NCBI RefSeq assembly: GCF_014207135.1 | Contig: NZ_JACHCC010000002.1 | Span: forward strand, 186,001 to 250,000 | Length of the DNA stretch: 64,000 nt | Direction: 5' to 3' | Source of the DNA: Pedobacter cryoconitis | Lineage (GTDB): Bacteria > Bacteroidota > Bacteroidia > Sphingobacteriales > Sphingobacteriaceae | Part shown: piece after piece, positions 51,355-59,186 of the stretch | How the letters are laid out: every line of letters starts with the position of its first letter | Position numbering within the stretch: position 1 is the stretch's first letter | Position numbers and translations under genes: made by a program | The notes under the pieces: model-generated | The model's database searches: none | What the model was told of the DNA's origin: nothing | What the model saw: only the letters and a program-made list of their open reading frames with translations

Positions 51355-52497
51355 CTATCCGACAAGCTCAGCCTGCTCAATTATTTCGGCCTTTAAGTCA
51401 GACACAAAATGATCGATCTGCGCTCTGCTTACTCCAGGCATACAAATGATATGACTGTTTCCATCTTCTGTAGCAATCTGCCATTTCTGTCTTAAAGTAA
51501 TTGATGGAGCAGGGAATACTACGGTCAGTGCCGATGGATTAGTCCAGGCCTTAACACCGATATCATTTAAACTTTTAACTGTATAAGCAGCAATTTCCAG
51601 ACATTCCAATGCACGTAATTTCAATCCATCTTTACCTAGCTTTTTAATTGCGTACCACATAAAAATAGGACTATGTCCATTACGGCTTCCTGTGATTGTC
51701 GTATCAACCGTACCGATGTAAGGAATTGCCTTGCCAATCCTGTCCTTATAGTTCTTTTTCACCAGAACCACACCACATGGAATCGGTGATCCGATAAATT
51801 TGTGCCCGCTTATAGCCATACTATCAGTACCATGTGTAAAATCAAATCCAGGTTTAAGATCTAATAAAGCACTATAAGTACCTGCTAAAGCTGCATCACA
51901 ATGTATATAATGGTTTTTAATAGCCTGTTTCTTTAAGATTGACTGGATTTGCTGTAAATCATCTTTTGCCTCCATCATCGTTGTACCGATGTTAGCCAGA
52001 ATAATAACAGGCTGGTCACGGTGCATCTGCACCATTGCATTTAAATCGTCGTAATCCATTTCACCGTTTTTCTGCGTTCTGATCACAATGCTACGCAGAT
52101 TCAGTAATTGAATATTTTTTTGCACGCTATAATGTGTAGCCTCAGAATAATAAACAATTCCATTCGGGTATAATTCTCTGGCGACGTATAAACCATATAG
52201 ATTCCCTTCAGAACCACCGTTGGTCACATAACCCCACCAGTTTTTATCTGGCGCATTAAATAATCCGGCAAAAAACTCCAGCACTTCCAGTTCCAGGGAG
52301 CGTGAATTCAGATCATAAGTAGATTCTACCCATGGATCTCCAACATTGTTCAAAGGCAATTTCAGCAGCGGGTATAATTCCGAATAATCGAAATCCTGTG
52401 CAATCGGATAGCCAATGAAGTATTTCGACCGTTCCTCGGCCATCTGCATATAAGTACTCAGGCGATCATTATCCTGTGTGTTCAATTGAGTTTTCAT
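51355..52497 (-). CDS. hdc: PLP-dependent histidine decarboxylase
   Basis: A 380-residue group II decarboxylase closely matching the Gram-negative histidine decarboxylase (Morganella type, 378 aa), which turns histidine into histamine and CO2. Matches include FIGYPIAQDFDY, WWGYVTNGGSEGNLYG, H122 (stacks on PLP) in THYSVQK, D201 in HCDAALAG, the PLP lysine K233 in SGHKFIGSPIPCGVV, and TITGSRNGHSP. The assignment comes from recalled motif similarity; another amino acid substrate is possible. It is divergent from an Lrp/AsnC gene across 184 nt, the arrangement of a locally regulated catabolic enzyme. Confidence 0.88.
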   Translation of the reverse strand: MKTQLNTQDNDRLSTYMQMAEERSKYFIGYPIAQDFDYSELYPLLKLPLNNVGDPWVESTYDLNSRSLELEVLEFFAGLFNAPDKNWWGYVTNGGSEGNLYGLYVARELYPNGIVYYSEATHYSVQKNIQLLNLRSIVIRTQKNGEMDYDDLNAMVQMHRDQPVIILANIGTTMMEAKDDLQQIQSILKKQAIKNHYIHCDAALAGTYSALLDLKPGFDFTHGTDSMAISGHKFIGSPIPCGVVLVKKNYKDRIGKAIPYIGTVDTTITGSRNGHSPIFMWYAIKKLGKDGLKLRALECLEIAAYTVKSLNDIGVKAWTNPSALTVVFPAPSITLRQKWQIATEDGNSHIICMPGVSRAQIDHFVSDLKAEIIEQAELVG

Positions 52498-52607
52498 TGC
52501 TATATATTTTTCTAAATGGGTATCTTCTCTGATTATTGGTATTTAATTCTTCAAAATTAGACACATACCATATTATTTTCTTTGATTATATCATATTCAA
52601 TAAAAAA

Positions 52608-52633
52608 TACTGTTTGAAATAGATCATACAGTA
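52608..52633. promoter_or_regulatory. Dyad between hdc and lrp, candidate Lrp operator
   Basis: TACTGT (52608-52613) and ACAGTA (52628-52633), arms 14 nt apart, lie 48 nt before the lrp start. A partial match to the -7 box (CATATTTG) lies downstream, with TTTG 23 nt before it. This would suit autoregulation and control of hdc, but it is short. Confidence 0.35.
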
Positions 52634-52681
52634 AAAAACACCATATTTGCACCCTGCTGAATCCCATTTCAGTAAAATGCA

Positions 52682-53152
52682 ATGACTGAGAAATTAGATA
52701 AACTGGATACCCGTATCCTCAATATTCTTCAAAAAGACTCTTCCCTAAGCACAAAAGATATTGCACATCAGATCGGACTTAGTGTTTCTCCTACCCATGA
52801 ACGGATAAAAAGACTAAAAGCAGAAGGATATATAGAAAAATATGTCGCGTTGGTCAACCGCGAAAAATTAGGAAAACACTTGCTTGTTCTCTGCACCGTT
52901 ACCCTGAAAGAACAGTCAATAGAGACATTGAAGAGTTTTGAAGAAGCTGTGATCAGTTTCAAAGAAGTCCTGGAAGTATTATGTATTGCAGGGGGCCAGG
53001 ATTACTTACTTAAGATTGTAGTCGATGATGTGGATGACTACCATACATTTGTAGTCACCCGCTTATCATCATTATCAAATATATCTACATTGAGCAGCAG
53101 TTTTGTACTCAAAGAGATTAAACGCGAAACTGCATTCTATTTCGACATGTAA
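52682..53152 (+). CDS. Lrp/AsnC family transcriptional regulator
   Basis: A 156-residue feast/famine regulator. The N-terminal HTH (LDTRILNILQKDSSLSTKDIAHQIGLSVSPTHERIKRLKAEGYI, read as DTRILNILQKD and LSVSPTHERIKRL) is followed by the RAM ligand-binding domain. The RAM domain has the conserved GGQDYLLKI. Divergent from hdc, so histidine or histamine is a plausible ligand, by inference only. Its 3' end is 5 nt from the convergent VOC gene. Confidence 0.93.
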   Translation: MTEKLDKLDTRILNILQKDSSLSTKDIAHQIGLSVSPTHERIKRLKAEGYIEKYVALVNREKLGKHLLVLCTVTLKEQSIETLKSFEEAVISFKEVLEVLCIAGGQDYLLKIVVDDVDDYHTFVVTRLSSLSNISTLSSSFVLKEIKRETAFYFDM

Positions 53153-53157
53153 AATTA

Positions 53158-53550
53158 TTACTTTCCCGGGGGAACTGAATGTAGCGCTACTCTATTACCT
53201 TCGGTATCCAGGAAAACAGCCATATGACCGTATTCGGGAGATATCTCAGATTTTGGAACAGTAATCTTACCTCCCGCTGCTTCTATCTTATCTAAAACCA
53301 GCTGAACATCCGGATTTGCATTCAGATAAACAAGCGTACCGCTGTTTGAAGATGGCTGATGAAAGTCATCACTTTTTACTAAAGTCCCTCCTACATCCAT
53401 TGGATCCTCCAATGGAAATAAACGCATTTCATAGCCAGGCATATCCATTGGTATCATCTGGATATCAAAAATAGCTTCGTAAAATTTCTGGGCCCTGTTA
53501 ATGTCCAGAACTGGTATCTCAAACCAGCTTACGGCATGCTTAAAGTTCAT
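53158..53550 (-). CDS. VOC (glyoxalase/bleomycin resistance) family protein
   Basis: A 130-residue vicinal-oxygen-chelate fold protein with two beta-alpha-beta-beta-beta modules: VSWFEIPVLDINRAQKFYEAIF and the second ending GHMAVFLDTEGNRVALHS. The metal-ligand pattern (E and H in the second module) is plausible but the reaction is unknown. Many small VOC proteins of this type are annotated only as glyoxalase-like. Confidence 0.88.
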   Translation of the reverse strand: MNFKHAVSWFEIPVLDINRAQKFYEAIFDIQMIPMDMPGYEMRLFPLEDPMDVGGTLVKSDDFHQPSSNSGTLVYLNANPDVQLVLDKIEAAGGKITVPKSEISPEYGHMAVFLDTEGNRVALHSVPPGK

Positions 53551-53677
53551 AATGATCAGTTTTGTTTATTTAAATATAACAAAAAATCCAATTCGATCTC
53601 TCAACCTTACCAGCCACTTTCATCTACTGGAAACTACATCGGATTAGCTGATAAATAATTCTCTCTGCATACTATAA

Positions 53678-53701
53678 AATTTCAATAATTTGATTGAAAT
53701 T
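53678..53701. promoter_or_regulatory. 9-bp dyad upstream of the OmpA gene
   Basis: AATTTCAAT (53678-53686) and ATTGAAATT (53693-53701) around a 6-nt centre, 38 nt before the start codon. AT-rich, so it may be an operator or coincidence. Confidence 0.3.
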
Positions 53702-53739
53702 AGCACCGAATTTACCTCAGGACAACAATTTTAATTCTA

Positions 53740-55011
53740 ATGAAGAAGATAGCCATAATTTTAATAGCCTGTGCTTTGTGCGGCCAGGCTAAAGCTCAGT
53801 TTTTTGAGCGTCTGAAAAATAAAGTTCAGCAAAAAGTAAATGATGCTGTTGATAAAACTATCGATAACACAGGTACAGGGAAGAAGAGTAAAGACACACC
53901 TGCCACTGGTACTTCTGCTGACGGGAAAAACACAACTACGGACAGCTCAGTTTCCGGATCAGCACCAGAAGATATCAAAGCCTATTCCAGGTTTGACTTT
54001 GTACCAGGGGAAAAGATAATTATAGAGGAAAATTTTGCTGGTGATGCTATTGGTGAATTTCCTGCTAAATGGAATACCAAGACTTCTGCCGAAGTAGTCA
54101 CGCTGAGTAACCATCCTGGAAAATGGCTGGCGATGAAACAAAACGGAGTTTTCTATCCTGAATATATCCCGAATCTTCCGGACAATTTCACCCTTCAGCT
54201 TGATGTACTGGTGAGCAATGGGATCAGTAATATTGGAAGTCTGAGCATCGCACTGGCAGCTTCAAAGAGTGATAATGATAAATTTGACAATGGTTACAGC
54301 AACAGCAATATCAGTGTTCCAGGTATAAAAATAGACCTGAGACCACAAAATGGAGATTATACCGGAAGCATGGGCTATTCTACTAATGCGTTGGGTTCAT
54401 CTAGCATTAATGACATTACAGATATATTCCATGCGCCGAACAAAACAATGGCAACAGTTTCTATCTGGCGCCAGAAGCAAAGAGTAAGAGTATACCTGAA
54501 CAGCACGAAATTACTGGATCTGCCCCGGGCAATTGAATCAGACGCCATCATCAATTCACTGATTTTCGGTGCTTTCGAGCCAGACTATGATAAAAAAGGC
54601 GGAGTATTTTATGTGAGCAATATCAGATTGGCCGTAGGCGCACCTGATACAAGGAACAAATTAATTACCACGGGTAAATTTGTTACACATGGTATTCTGT
54701 TCGATTCCAATTCAGACAAGATTAAACCACAGTCAAACGGAGCTTTGCAAGACATTGCCAACGTTTTAAATGAAGATACTAAAATCAAGGTTAAAATTGT
54801 AGGCCATACAGACAGTGATGGAGAAGCACAACTTAACCTGGATCTTTCAAAACGCAGAGCGGATGCCGTAAAAGCAATTCTGGCTGCCAACTACGGTGTT
54901 GACGGCTCAAGAATTGTAACTGAAGGAAAAGGTAAAACTCAGCCTATCGATAACAATACTACTGCCGTAGGAAAAGCAAATAACAGACGTGTAGAATTTA
55001 TAAAATTATAA
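53740..55011 (+). CDS. OmpA family protein
   Basis: A 423-residue exported protein. A signal peptide (about residues 1-19, ending AKAQ) is followed by an amphipathic helix (FERLKNKVQQKVNDAVDKT), a Ser/Thr/Gly-rich linker, and a beta-rich central domain that looks like a concanavalin-type fold (DNFTLQLDVLVSNG; QKQRVRVYLNS). The C-terminal OmpA peptidoglycan-binding domain has KVKIVGHTDSDGEAQLNLDLS and KRRADAVKAIL. It probably anchors the outer membrane to the wall; the ligand of the central domain is unknown. Confidence 0.9.
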   Translation: MKKIAIILIACALCGQAKAQFFERLKNKVQQKVNDAVDKTIDNTGTGKKSKDTPATGTSADGKNTTTDSSVSGSAPEDIKAYSRFDFVPGEKIIIEENFAGDAIGEFPAKWNTKTSAEVVTLSNHPGKWLAMKQNGVFYPEYIPNLPDNFTLQLDVLVSNGISNIGSLSIALAASKSDNDKFDNGYSNSNISVPGIKIDLRPQNGDYTGSMGYSTNALGSSSINDITDIFHAPNKTMATVSIWRQKQRVRVYLNSTKLLDLPRAIESDAIINSLIFGAFEPDYDKKGGVFYVSNIRLAVGAPDTRNKLITTGKFVTHGILFDSNSDKIKPQSNGALQDIANVLNEDTKIKVKIVGHTDSDGEAQLNLDLSKRRADAVKAILAANYGVDGSRIVTEGKGKTQPIDNNTTAVGKANNRRVEFIKL

Positions 55012-55052
55012 AACACCTATCCTGGAACTGGTTAGAATTATTTAATTAAACC

Positions 55053-55086
55053 ATACCCCCTATCTGTTAAATCAGATAGGGGGTAT
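55053..55086 (+). terminator. Strong intrinsic terminator after the OmpA gene
   Basis: A perfect 14-bp stem, ATACCCCCTATCTG (55053-55066) with CAGATAGGGGGTAT (55073-55086), TTAAAT loop, then a T-rich stretch. Confidence 0.92.
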
Positions 55087-55149
55087 TTGTTTATATATTC
55101 TTACCTGCAATATGACACGAATCACCTCCTGATTTGTCTCAATCATACC

Positions 55150-55190
55150 CTTTCTATCCTAAACATTCTACAGATATTTAGGATAGAAAG
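55150..55190. promoter_or_regulatory. Perfect 14-bp inverted repeat upstream of the DHFR-like gene
   Basis: CTTTCTATCCTAAA (55150-55163) and TTTAGGATAGAAAG (55177-55190) are exact complements across 13 nt, ending 28 nt before the ATG at 55219. No T run follows. It may be an operator or a leader hairpin. Confidence 0.55.
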
Positions 55191-55218
55191 ATCCACAATC
55201 ATTTTTAAAACGATTTCT

Positions 55219-55782
55219 ATGAGAAAATTAAAATTACAGGTACAAATGACCATTGATGGCTTTGTAGCTGGACCGAATGGTGAGCAGGACTGGGTATGGC
55301 TTGCCGGACCAGATGAAGTCGGTTTCCGGACAATAATTGAACTCGCCGAAAGCTGTGATACTATTTTACTGGGACGCAAAATGACCCGGGGATTCATTGA
55401 TCACTGGGAAAATGTAGTGGATAACCAACCCGACAATCCAACACAGCCTTTAGCGCAACTCATGGTAAATATGCGTAAGGTTGTTTTTAGCCATACACAA
55501 ACAGCCATTACCGGTAGAAACGTAGAAGTTGAAAACGGCGACCTGGCAACTGCAGTACAGGCACTGAAAAAAGAACCAGGTAAAGACATTATGGTTTATG
55601 GCGGTGCCAGCTTTGTAAGTTCGCTGATCGACCTGAACCTGATTGATGAATACTTTATTATCAGGAACCCGGTTGCTATCGGGAACGGACTTTCTATTTT
55701 TAAGGAAAGAAAAATTCTAAACTTAGAAAGTTCAGTCACTTTTAAAAATGGGAAAGTACTTCATAAATACCTGCCAGTATAA
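55219..55782 (+). CDS. Dihydrofolate reductase family protein (RibD C-terminal-like)
   Basis: A 187-residue protein with the DHFR-like fold: MRKLKLQVQMTIDGFVAGPNGEQDWVW at the start (IDGFVAGP motif), DTILLGRKMTRGF, and IMVYGGASFVSSLI near the end. Widespread stand-alone RibD_C/YyaP-type protein; the substrate is uncertain. ATG 55219 is chosen because the frame upstream to 55087 runs through the terminator and the inverted repeat and has no conserved residues. Confidence 0.88.
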   Translation: MRKLKLQVQMTIDGFVAGPNGEQDWVWLAGPDEVGFRTIIELAESCDTILLGRKMTRGFIDHWENVVDNQPDNPTQPLAQLMVNMRKVVFSHTQTAITGRNVEVENGDLATAVQALKKEPGKDIMVYGGASFVSSLIDLNLIDEYFIIRNPVAIGNGLSIFKERKILNLESSVTFKNGKVLHKYLPV

Positions 55783-55790
55783 GACAATTG

Positions 55791-55932
55791 TTCGGGTTGT
55801 GTTCGAGTACTGGTCGGGATGAGTGCATGGTGAGTCCATGTATTTTAACTAGTTGAAAAGCATGGACTCACCATGCTCTCAGAGCGTTCTGAGTATGCAC
55901 ATATCACGACCAGTACCCGACTACAACCCGAA
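55791..55932. repeat. 142-nt branched palindromic element (REP/MITE-like) with 11-bp-phased arms
   Basis: Outer arms (55791-55828 and 55895-55932) are inverted copies, 32 of 38 positions identical. Inside them lies a 16-bp perfect repeat (55825-55840 and 55861-55876), extending to about 26 positions almost to the centre, and a small CTCAGA/TCTGAG hairpin (55878-55893). Each arm carries three TCGGG-type hexamers every 11 bp (55791, 55802, 55813). It sits between convergent genes. It may be a mobile or dispersed repeat, a protein-binding site, or an extended terminator. Confidence 0.75.
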
Positions 55933-55939
55933 GCCTTCT

Positions 55940-57019
55940 CTATTTTTTGATCATTTCGCTATCCAGTCTGCCGAGGTTGAATTTTCGGACAAGGTAATCC
56001 AGGCATGGTTCTGTTACTGCTGTCCTGATTTTTTCGACCATAGTGCCTGCAACAAACAACATTACCGCAATCAAAAGGAAAGTAAAATATACATTTCCAA
56101 TTTTGTAGGTTGTTGCAAAACTGTTTAAATGATCAGTCAGAAAATCGGCCGACCTCGGATGTTCATGAATCAGGTAAATTGCCAGTACTGAAGACGAGAA
56201 AAATGATATTTTAGCGTAAGAAATTCTAAGGTTCTTAAAGAAGAAAAAGAATGAAACTGCCGAAACCATTATCAAAGGATTATTATAAGAAAAGGCTTTC
56301 CAGGCCATATCCACAGTCGAGTATTTCAGTCCCGCGTCAAACATGGTAAAGATTAATAAGGAGCAGATCACATAAGAACATAACCAGAATAATTTTCCTT
56401 TGTTAAAACTGATATAGGTACTGAAGGCCTGCCCATAAAAATACACACAGATAAAACTCAGCAATGAATATCCGTTTAATACGCCTAATGGTGATGGATC
56501 GAGTGTAAAACCTATGATAAAATTGATCAGTGTAAGTACACCAAGGATATATAGAAATTGAAACTTTGTCAGATACTGTTTTGCCAGATTCAGAAAAGGA
56601 CTGAGCAAATAAAGGAAAAAATAGGCTGTAATAAACCACCATTGCCCATTGGGTACAGATAATAAACCATTCCAAACCGAGTCCATCGTCATCTGTTCAC
56701 CAGTGAAGAGACAAAAAACGATATCAATCCCAATACTATAAGTAATTGCCTGTATGAGCAAACTTAAGATAGTCTTAACCCTTAATTTAATTCCGTAATA
56801 GCCGGAAATAAATACAAAACAGTTCACGGTCATGATCAAAAAACTGTCCATAAAAAGTCCCTGTAATGCATCGTTATTGATATGGGTGCTCCCCGAGGTA
56901 TACAATAGATGAAGTCCTCTCCCACGCATTAAAAAATGGTGACAGACAATCAGTATCATCAAGACAATTCTCAGTAATTCAATATTAAGCTCTCTGGGTT
57001 GCTTAGCTTTATTATTCAT
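55940..57019 (-). CDS. Acyltransferase family 3 membrane protein
   Basis: A 359-residue integral membrane acyltransferase (OafA/WecH type) with about ten hydrophobic helices. The N-terminal motif after the leader is ELLRIVLMILIVCHHFLMRG, with the conserved His dyad region. The family O-acetylates surface sugars or peptidoglycan. No sugar-biosynthesis gene is adjacent, so the acceptor is unknown. Its 3' end lies 7 nt from the branched repeat. Confidence 0.87.
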   Translation of the reverse strand: MNNKAKQPRELNIELLRIVLMILIVCHHFLMRGRGLHLLYTSGSTHINNDALQGLFMDSFLIMTVNCFVFISGYYGIKLRVKTILSLLIQAITYSIGIDIVFCLFTGEQMTMDSVWNGLLSVPNGQWWFITAYFFLYLLSPFLNLAKQYLTKFQFLYILGVLTLINFIIGFTLDPSPLGVLNGYSLLSFICVYFYGQAFSTYISFNKGKLFWLCSYVICSLLIFTMFDAGLKYSTVDMAWKAFSYNNPLIMVSAVSFFFFFKNLRISYAKISFFSSSVLAIYLIHEHPRSADFLTDHLNSFATTYKIGNVYFTFLLIAVMLFVAGTMVEKIRTAVTEPCLDYLVRKFNLGRLDSEMIKK

Positions 57020-57158
57020 CGTGCAATATAATAAAAGAATCTACGCCATAATACAAGACCTGCTGACTAAACTATTCCCTTAAATAAGGAGAAATTGACG
57101 ATCTGGTAAGCCACACAAATAAAGACTACTTATTTAGTAGTTTATTTTAGAATATTTA

Positions 57159-57166
57159 TACCTTTG
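57159..57166 (+). promoter_or_regulatory. Promoter -7 box of the amino acid permease
   Basis: TACCTTTG matches TAnnTTTG exactly, 17 nt before the ATG. A 6-bp dyad (ACTACT/AGTAGT, 57125-57141) falls near the -33 region and could be an operator. Confidence 0.55.
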
Positions 57167-57183
57167 ACCCCATAAAATTAGAT

Positions 57184-58659
57184 ATGCTTTTAAAAAAACC
57201 TATTAAACTACTCCTGGAAGAACAAAAAACTGATGGCGAAAACAAGCTAAGCCGTACATTGGGGCCTTATAATCTGATTGCGCTGGGTATTGGTGCAATC
57301 GTTGGTGCAGGTATATTTTCACTTACAGGTATCGTCGCTTCAGAAAATGCCGGTCCGGCAGTAATTCTCTCATTTATCCTCGCAGGTATAGCCTGTGCTT
57401 TTTGTGCGTTATGTTATGCAGAGTATGCTTCAATGATACCCGTAGCAGGCTCTGCTTATACCTATACTTACGCTACCCTGGGTGAGTTTATGGCATGGAT
57501 AATTGGTTGGGATCTGGTACTTGAATATGCTCTCGCTTCGGCGACTGTTGCTGTCAGCTGGTCAAGTTATGCCCTTAAATTGCTGGCACAGTTTCATATC
57601 CACCTGCCTCCTTCATTAACCAGCTCACCTTTTGATCCTGTAAAACTTGCAGATGGGACAACGCTTAACGGCGGCATCATCAATCTGCCCGCTGTTTTTA
57701 TAGTTGTGCTCTTATCTCTGGTTCTGGCTAAAGGAACTAAAGAATCTGCAACCATCAATAACTTGCTGGTCATCCTGAAAATCAGCGTAATTATCCTTTT
57801 CATTGCATTAGGCTGGTCATTTATAAATACAGATAACTACACTCCTTTTATCCCCGAAAACACAGGAGAATTCGGGCATTTTGGCTGGTCTGGTATTGTC
57901 AGGGGTGCGGCAGTTGTCTTTTTTGGTTTCATAGGTTTTGATGCCGTTTCTACGGCTGCACAGGAAGCCAGAAACCCACAGAAAGATATGCCAATAGGAA
58001 TTATAGGATCCTTAGTTGTTGCAACCATTTTATATGTGGCTTTTTCTTATGTCATGACAGGTCTGGTTTCTTATACTGCGTTTAAGGGAGACGCCAGTCC
58101 CGCTGCAACTGCATTCGCGGTTACCGGGTTGCATTTTTTGAATAGTGCCCTGATCGTAGCCATTCTGGCTGGTTATACTTCAGTAATCCTGGTGATGCTG
58201 ATGGGACAATCCCGTGTTTTCTACAGTATGTCAAAAGACGGACTATTACCAGAGTTTTTCAGTAATATTCATCCCAGGTTTAAAACACCATGGAAAAGCA
58301 ATCTTTTTTTCCTGGTATTCGTAAGTATACTGGCTGGCCTGGTTCCTATTTCGGATTTAGGACACATGGTCAGTATAGGGACCCTTTTTGCGTTCTCTTT
58401 AGTTGCTCTGGGTATTATTATTTTAAGACGTACCAATCCTGAAATTCCAAGATCATTCCGCGTTCCGTTTGTACCTCTCGTTCCCTTATTGGGAATTGGG
58501 GTTTGTGTTTGTTTAATGGTTGGTTTACCTATAGAAAGCTGGGAGCGCCTTTTTATATGGATGGCTTTAGGAATAGCTTTTTACTTTCTGTATGGAAAGA
58601 AAAACAGCAAATTAAGGAAGCTTCAGGAAATAACTTCGTCAGTTTCTGAAAATAAATAG
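57184..58659 (+). CDS. APC-family amino acid permease (cationic amino acid transporter type)
   Basis: A 491-residue transporter with about twelve to thirteen transmembrane segments. The APC signature is IALGIGAIVGAGIFSLTG in helix 1, followed by NAGPAVILSFILAGIACAFCALCYAE. A conserved FFGFIGFDAVSTAAQEARNPQKDMP segment is typical of the CAT/YfnA branch. Substrates are probably cationic or neutral amino acids. It is not in the same operon as hdc. Confidence 0.93.
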   Translation: MLLKKPIKLLLEEQKTDGENKLSRTLGPYNLIALGIGAIVGAGIFSLTGIVASENAGPAVILSFILAGIACAFCALCYAEYASMIPVAGSAYTYTYATLGEFMAWIIGWDLVLEYALASATVAVSWSSYALKLLAQFHIHLPPSLTSSPFDPVKLADGTTLNGGIINLPAVFIVVLLSLVLAKGTKESATINNLLVILKISVIILFIALGWSFINTDNYTPFIPENTGEFGHFGWSGIVRGAAVVFFGFIGFDAVSTAAQEARNPQKDMPIGIIGSLVVATILYVAFSYVMTGLVSYTAFKGDASPAATAFAVTGLHFLNSALIVAILAGYTSVILVMLMGQSRVFYSMSKDGLLPEFFSNIHPRFKTPWKSNLFFLVFVSILAGLVPISDLGHMVSIGTLFAFSLVALGIIILRRTNPEIPRSFRVPFVPLVPLLGIGVCVCLMVGLPIESWERLFIWMALGIAFYFLYGKKNSKLRKLQEITSSVSENK

Positions 58660-58688
58660 CTTACTCAGAGATAACAATCTTTATATTT

Positions 58689-59156
58689 ATGTTCATGAAC
58701 AAACAACTGCTGATTCTGTTACTGTTAACCTTTACCTGCCTGTCTGCTATTGCTCAGGAGCTTAATAAAAGCTACGATGCTAAACTGGCAAAGGAACTTG
58801 GGGCCGATGAAAACGGGATGAAAACCTATGTGATGGCGATCCTGAAAACAGGTACAGCAAAGGATTATTCAAGGACAAAACAGGATAGTATTTTTAAAGG
58901 TCATATGGCGAATATCACCCGGCTCGTTAAGGAAGGCAAACTGATCGTGGCCGGACCATTTGATCAAAATAATAAAAACTACCGGGGCATCTTTATATTT
59001 GATGTGGCCACAATCGAAGAAGCAAAGAAATTAGTAGACACTGATCCGGTTATCCAGAGCAGACTAATGGATGTTGATCTTTTTATCTGGTACGGTTCGG
59101 CTGCTTTGAAAGAAACAGTAAAGATCCATCATCTGATAGAAAAGCATAGCCACTAA
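58689..59156 (+). CDS. Exported YCII-related protein
   Basis: A 155-residue protein with an N-terminal signal peptide (LLILLLLTFTCLSAIAQ). The mature region resembles the YCII fold (MKTYVMAILKTG; HMANITRLVKEGKLIVAGPFDQ; GIFIFDVATIEEAKKLVDTDPVI). The His-Asp pair (H in KGHMAN, D in DPVI) corresponds to the family active-site residues. Function unknown. A second ATG at 58695 is an alternative start. The terminator stem begins inside its last codons. Confidence 0.85.
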   Translation: MFMNKQLLILLLLTFTCLSAIAQELNKSYDAKLAKELGADENGMKTYVMAILKTGTAKDYSRTKQDSIFKGHMANITRLVKEGKLIVAGPFDQNNKNYRGIFIFDVATIEEAKKLVDTDPVIQSRLMDVDLFIWYGSAALKETVKIHHLIEKHSH

Positions 59157-59175
59157 CGGTTATATGCTTTTCTAT
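59136..59175. terminator. Bidirectional terminator overlapping the YCII gene end
   Basis: A perfect 13-bp stem (59136-59148 and 59163-59175), its left arm inside the last coding codons of the YCII gene, followed by a T run. It separates two convergent genes. Confidence 0.82.
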
Positions 59176-59186
59176 TTTTAACTTAA

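Noticed and set aside
55853..56128. 91-codon forward frame inside the branched element and the acyltransferase 3' end
   Set aside because: Mostly antisense to the acyltransferase and begins inside a palindrome; a shadow frame.
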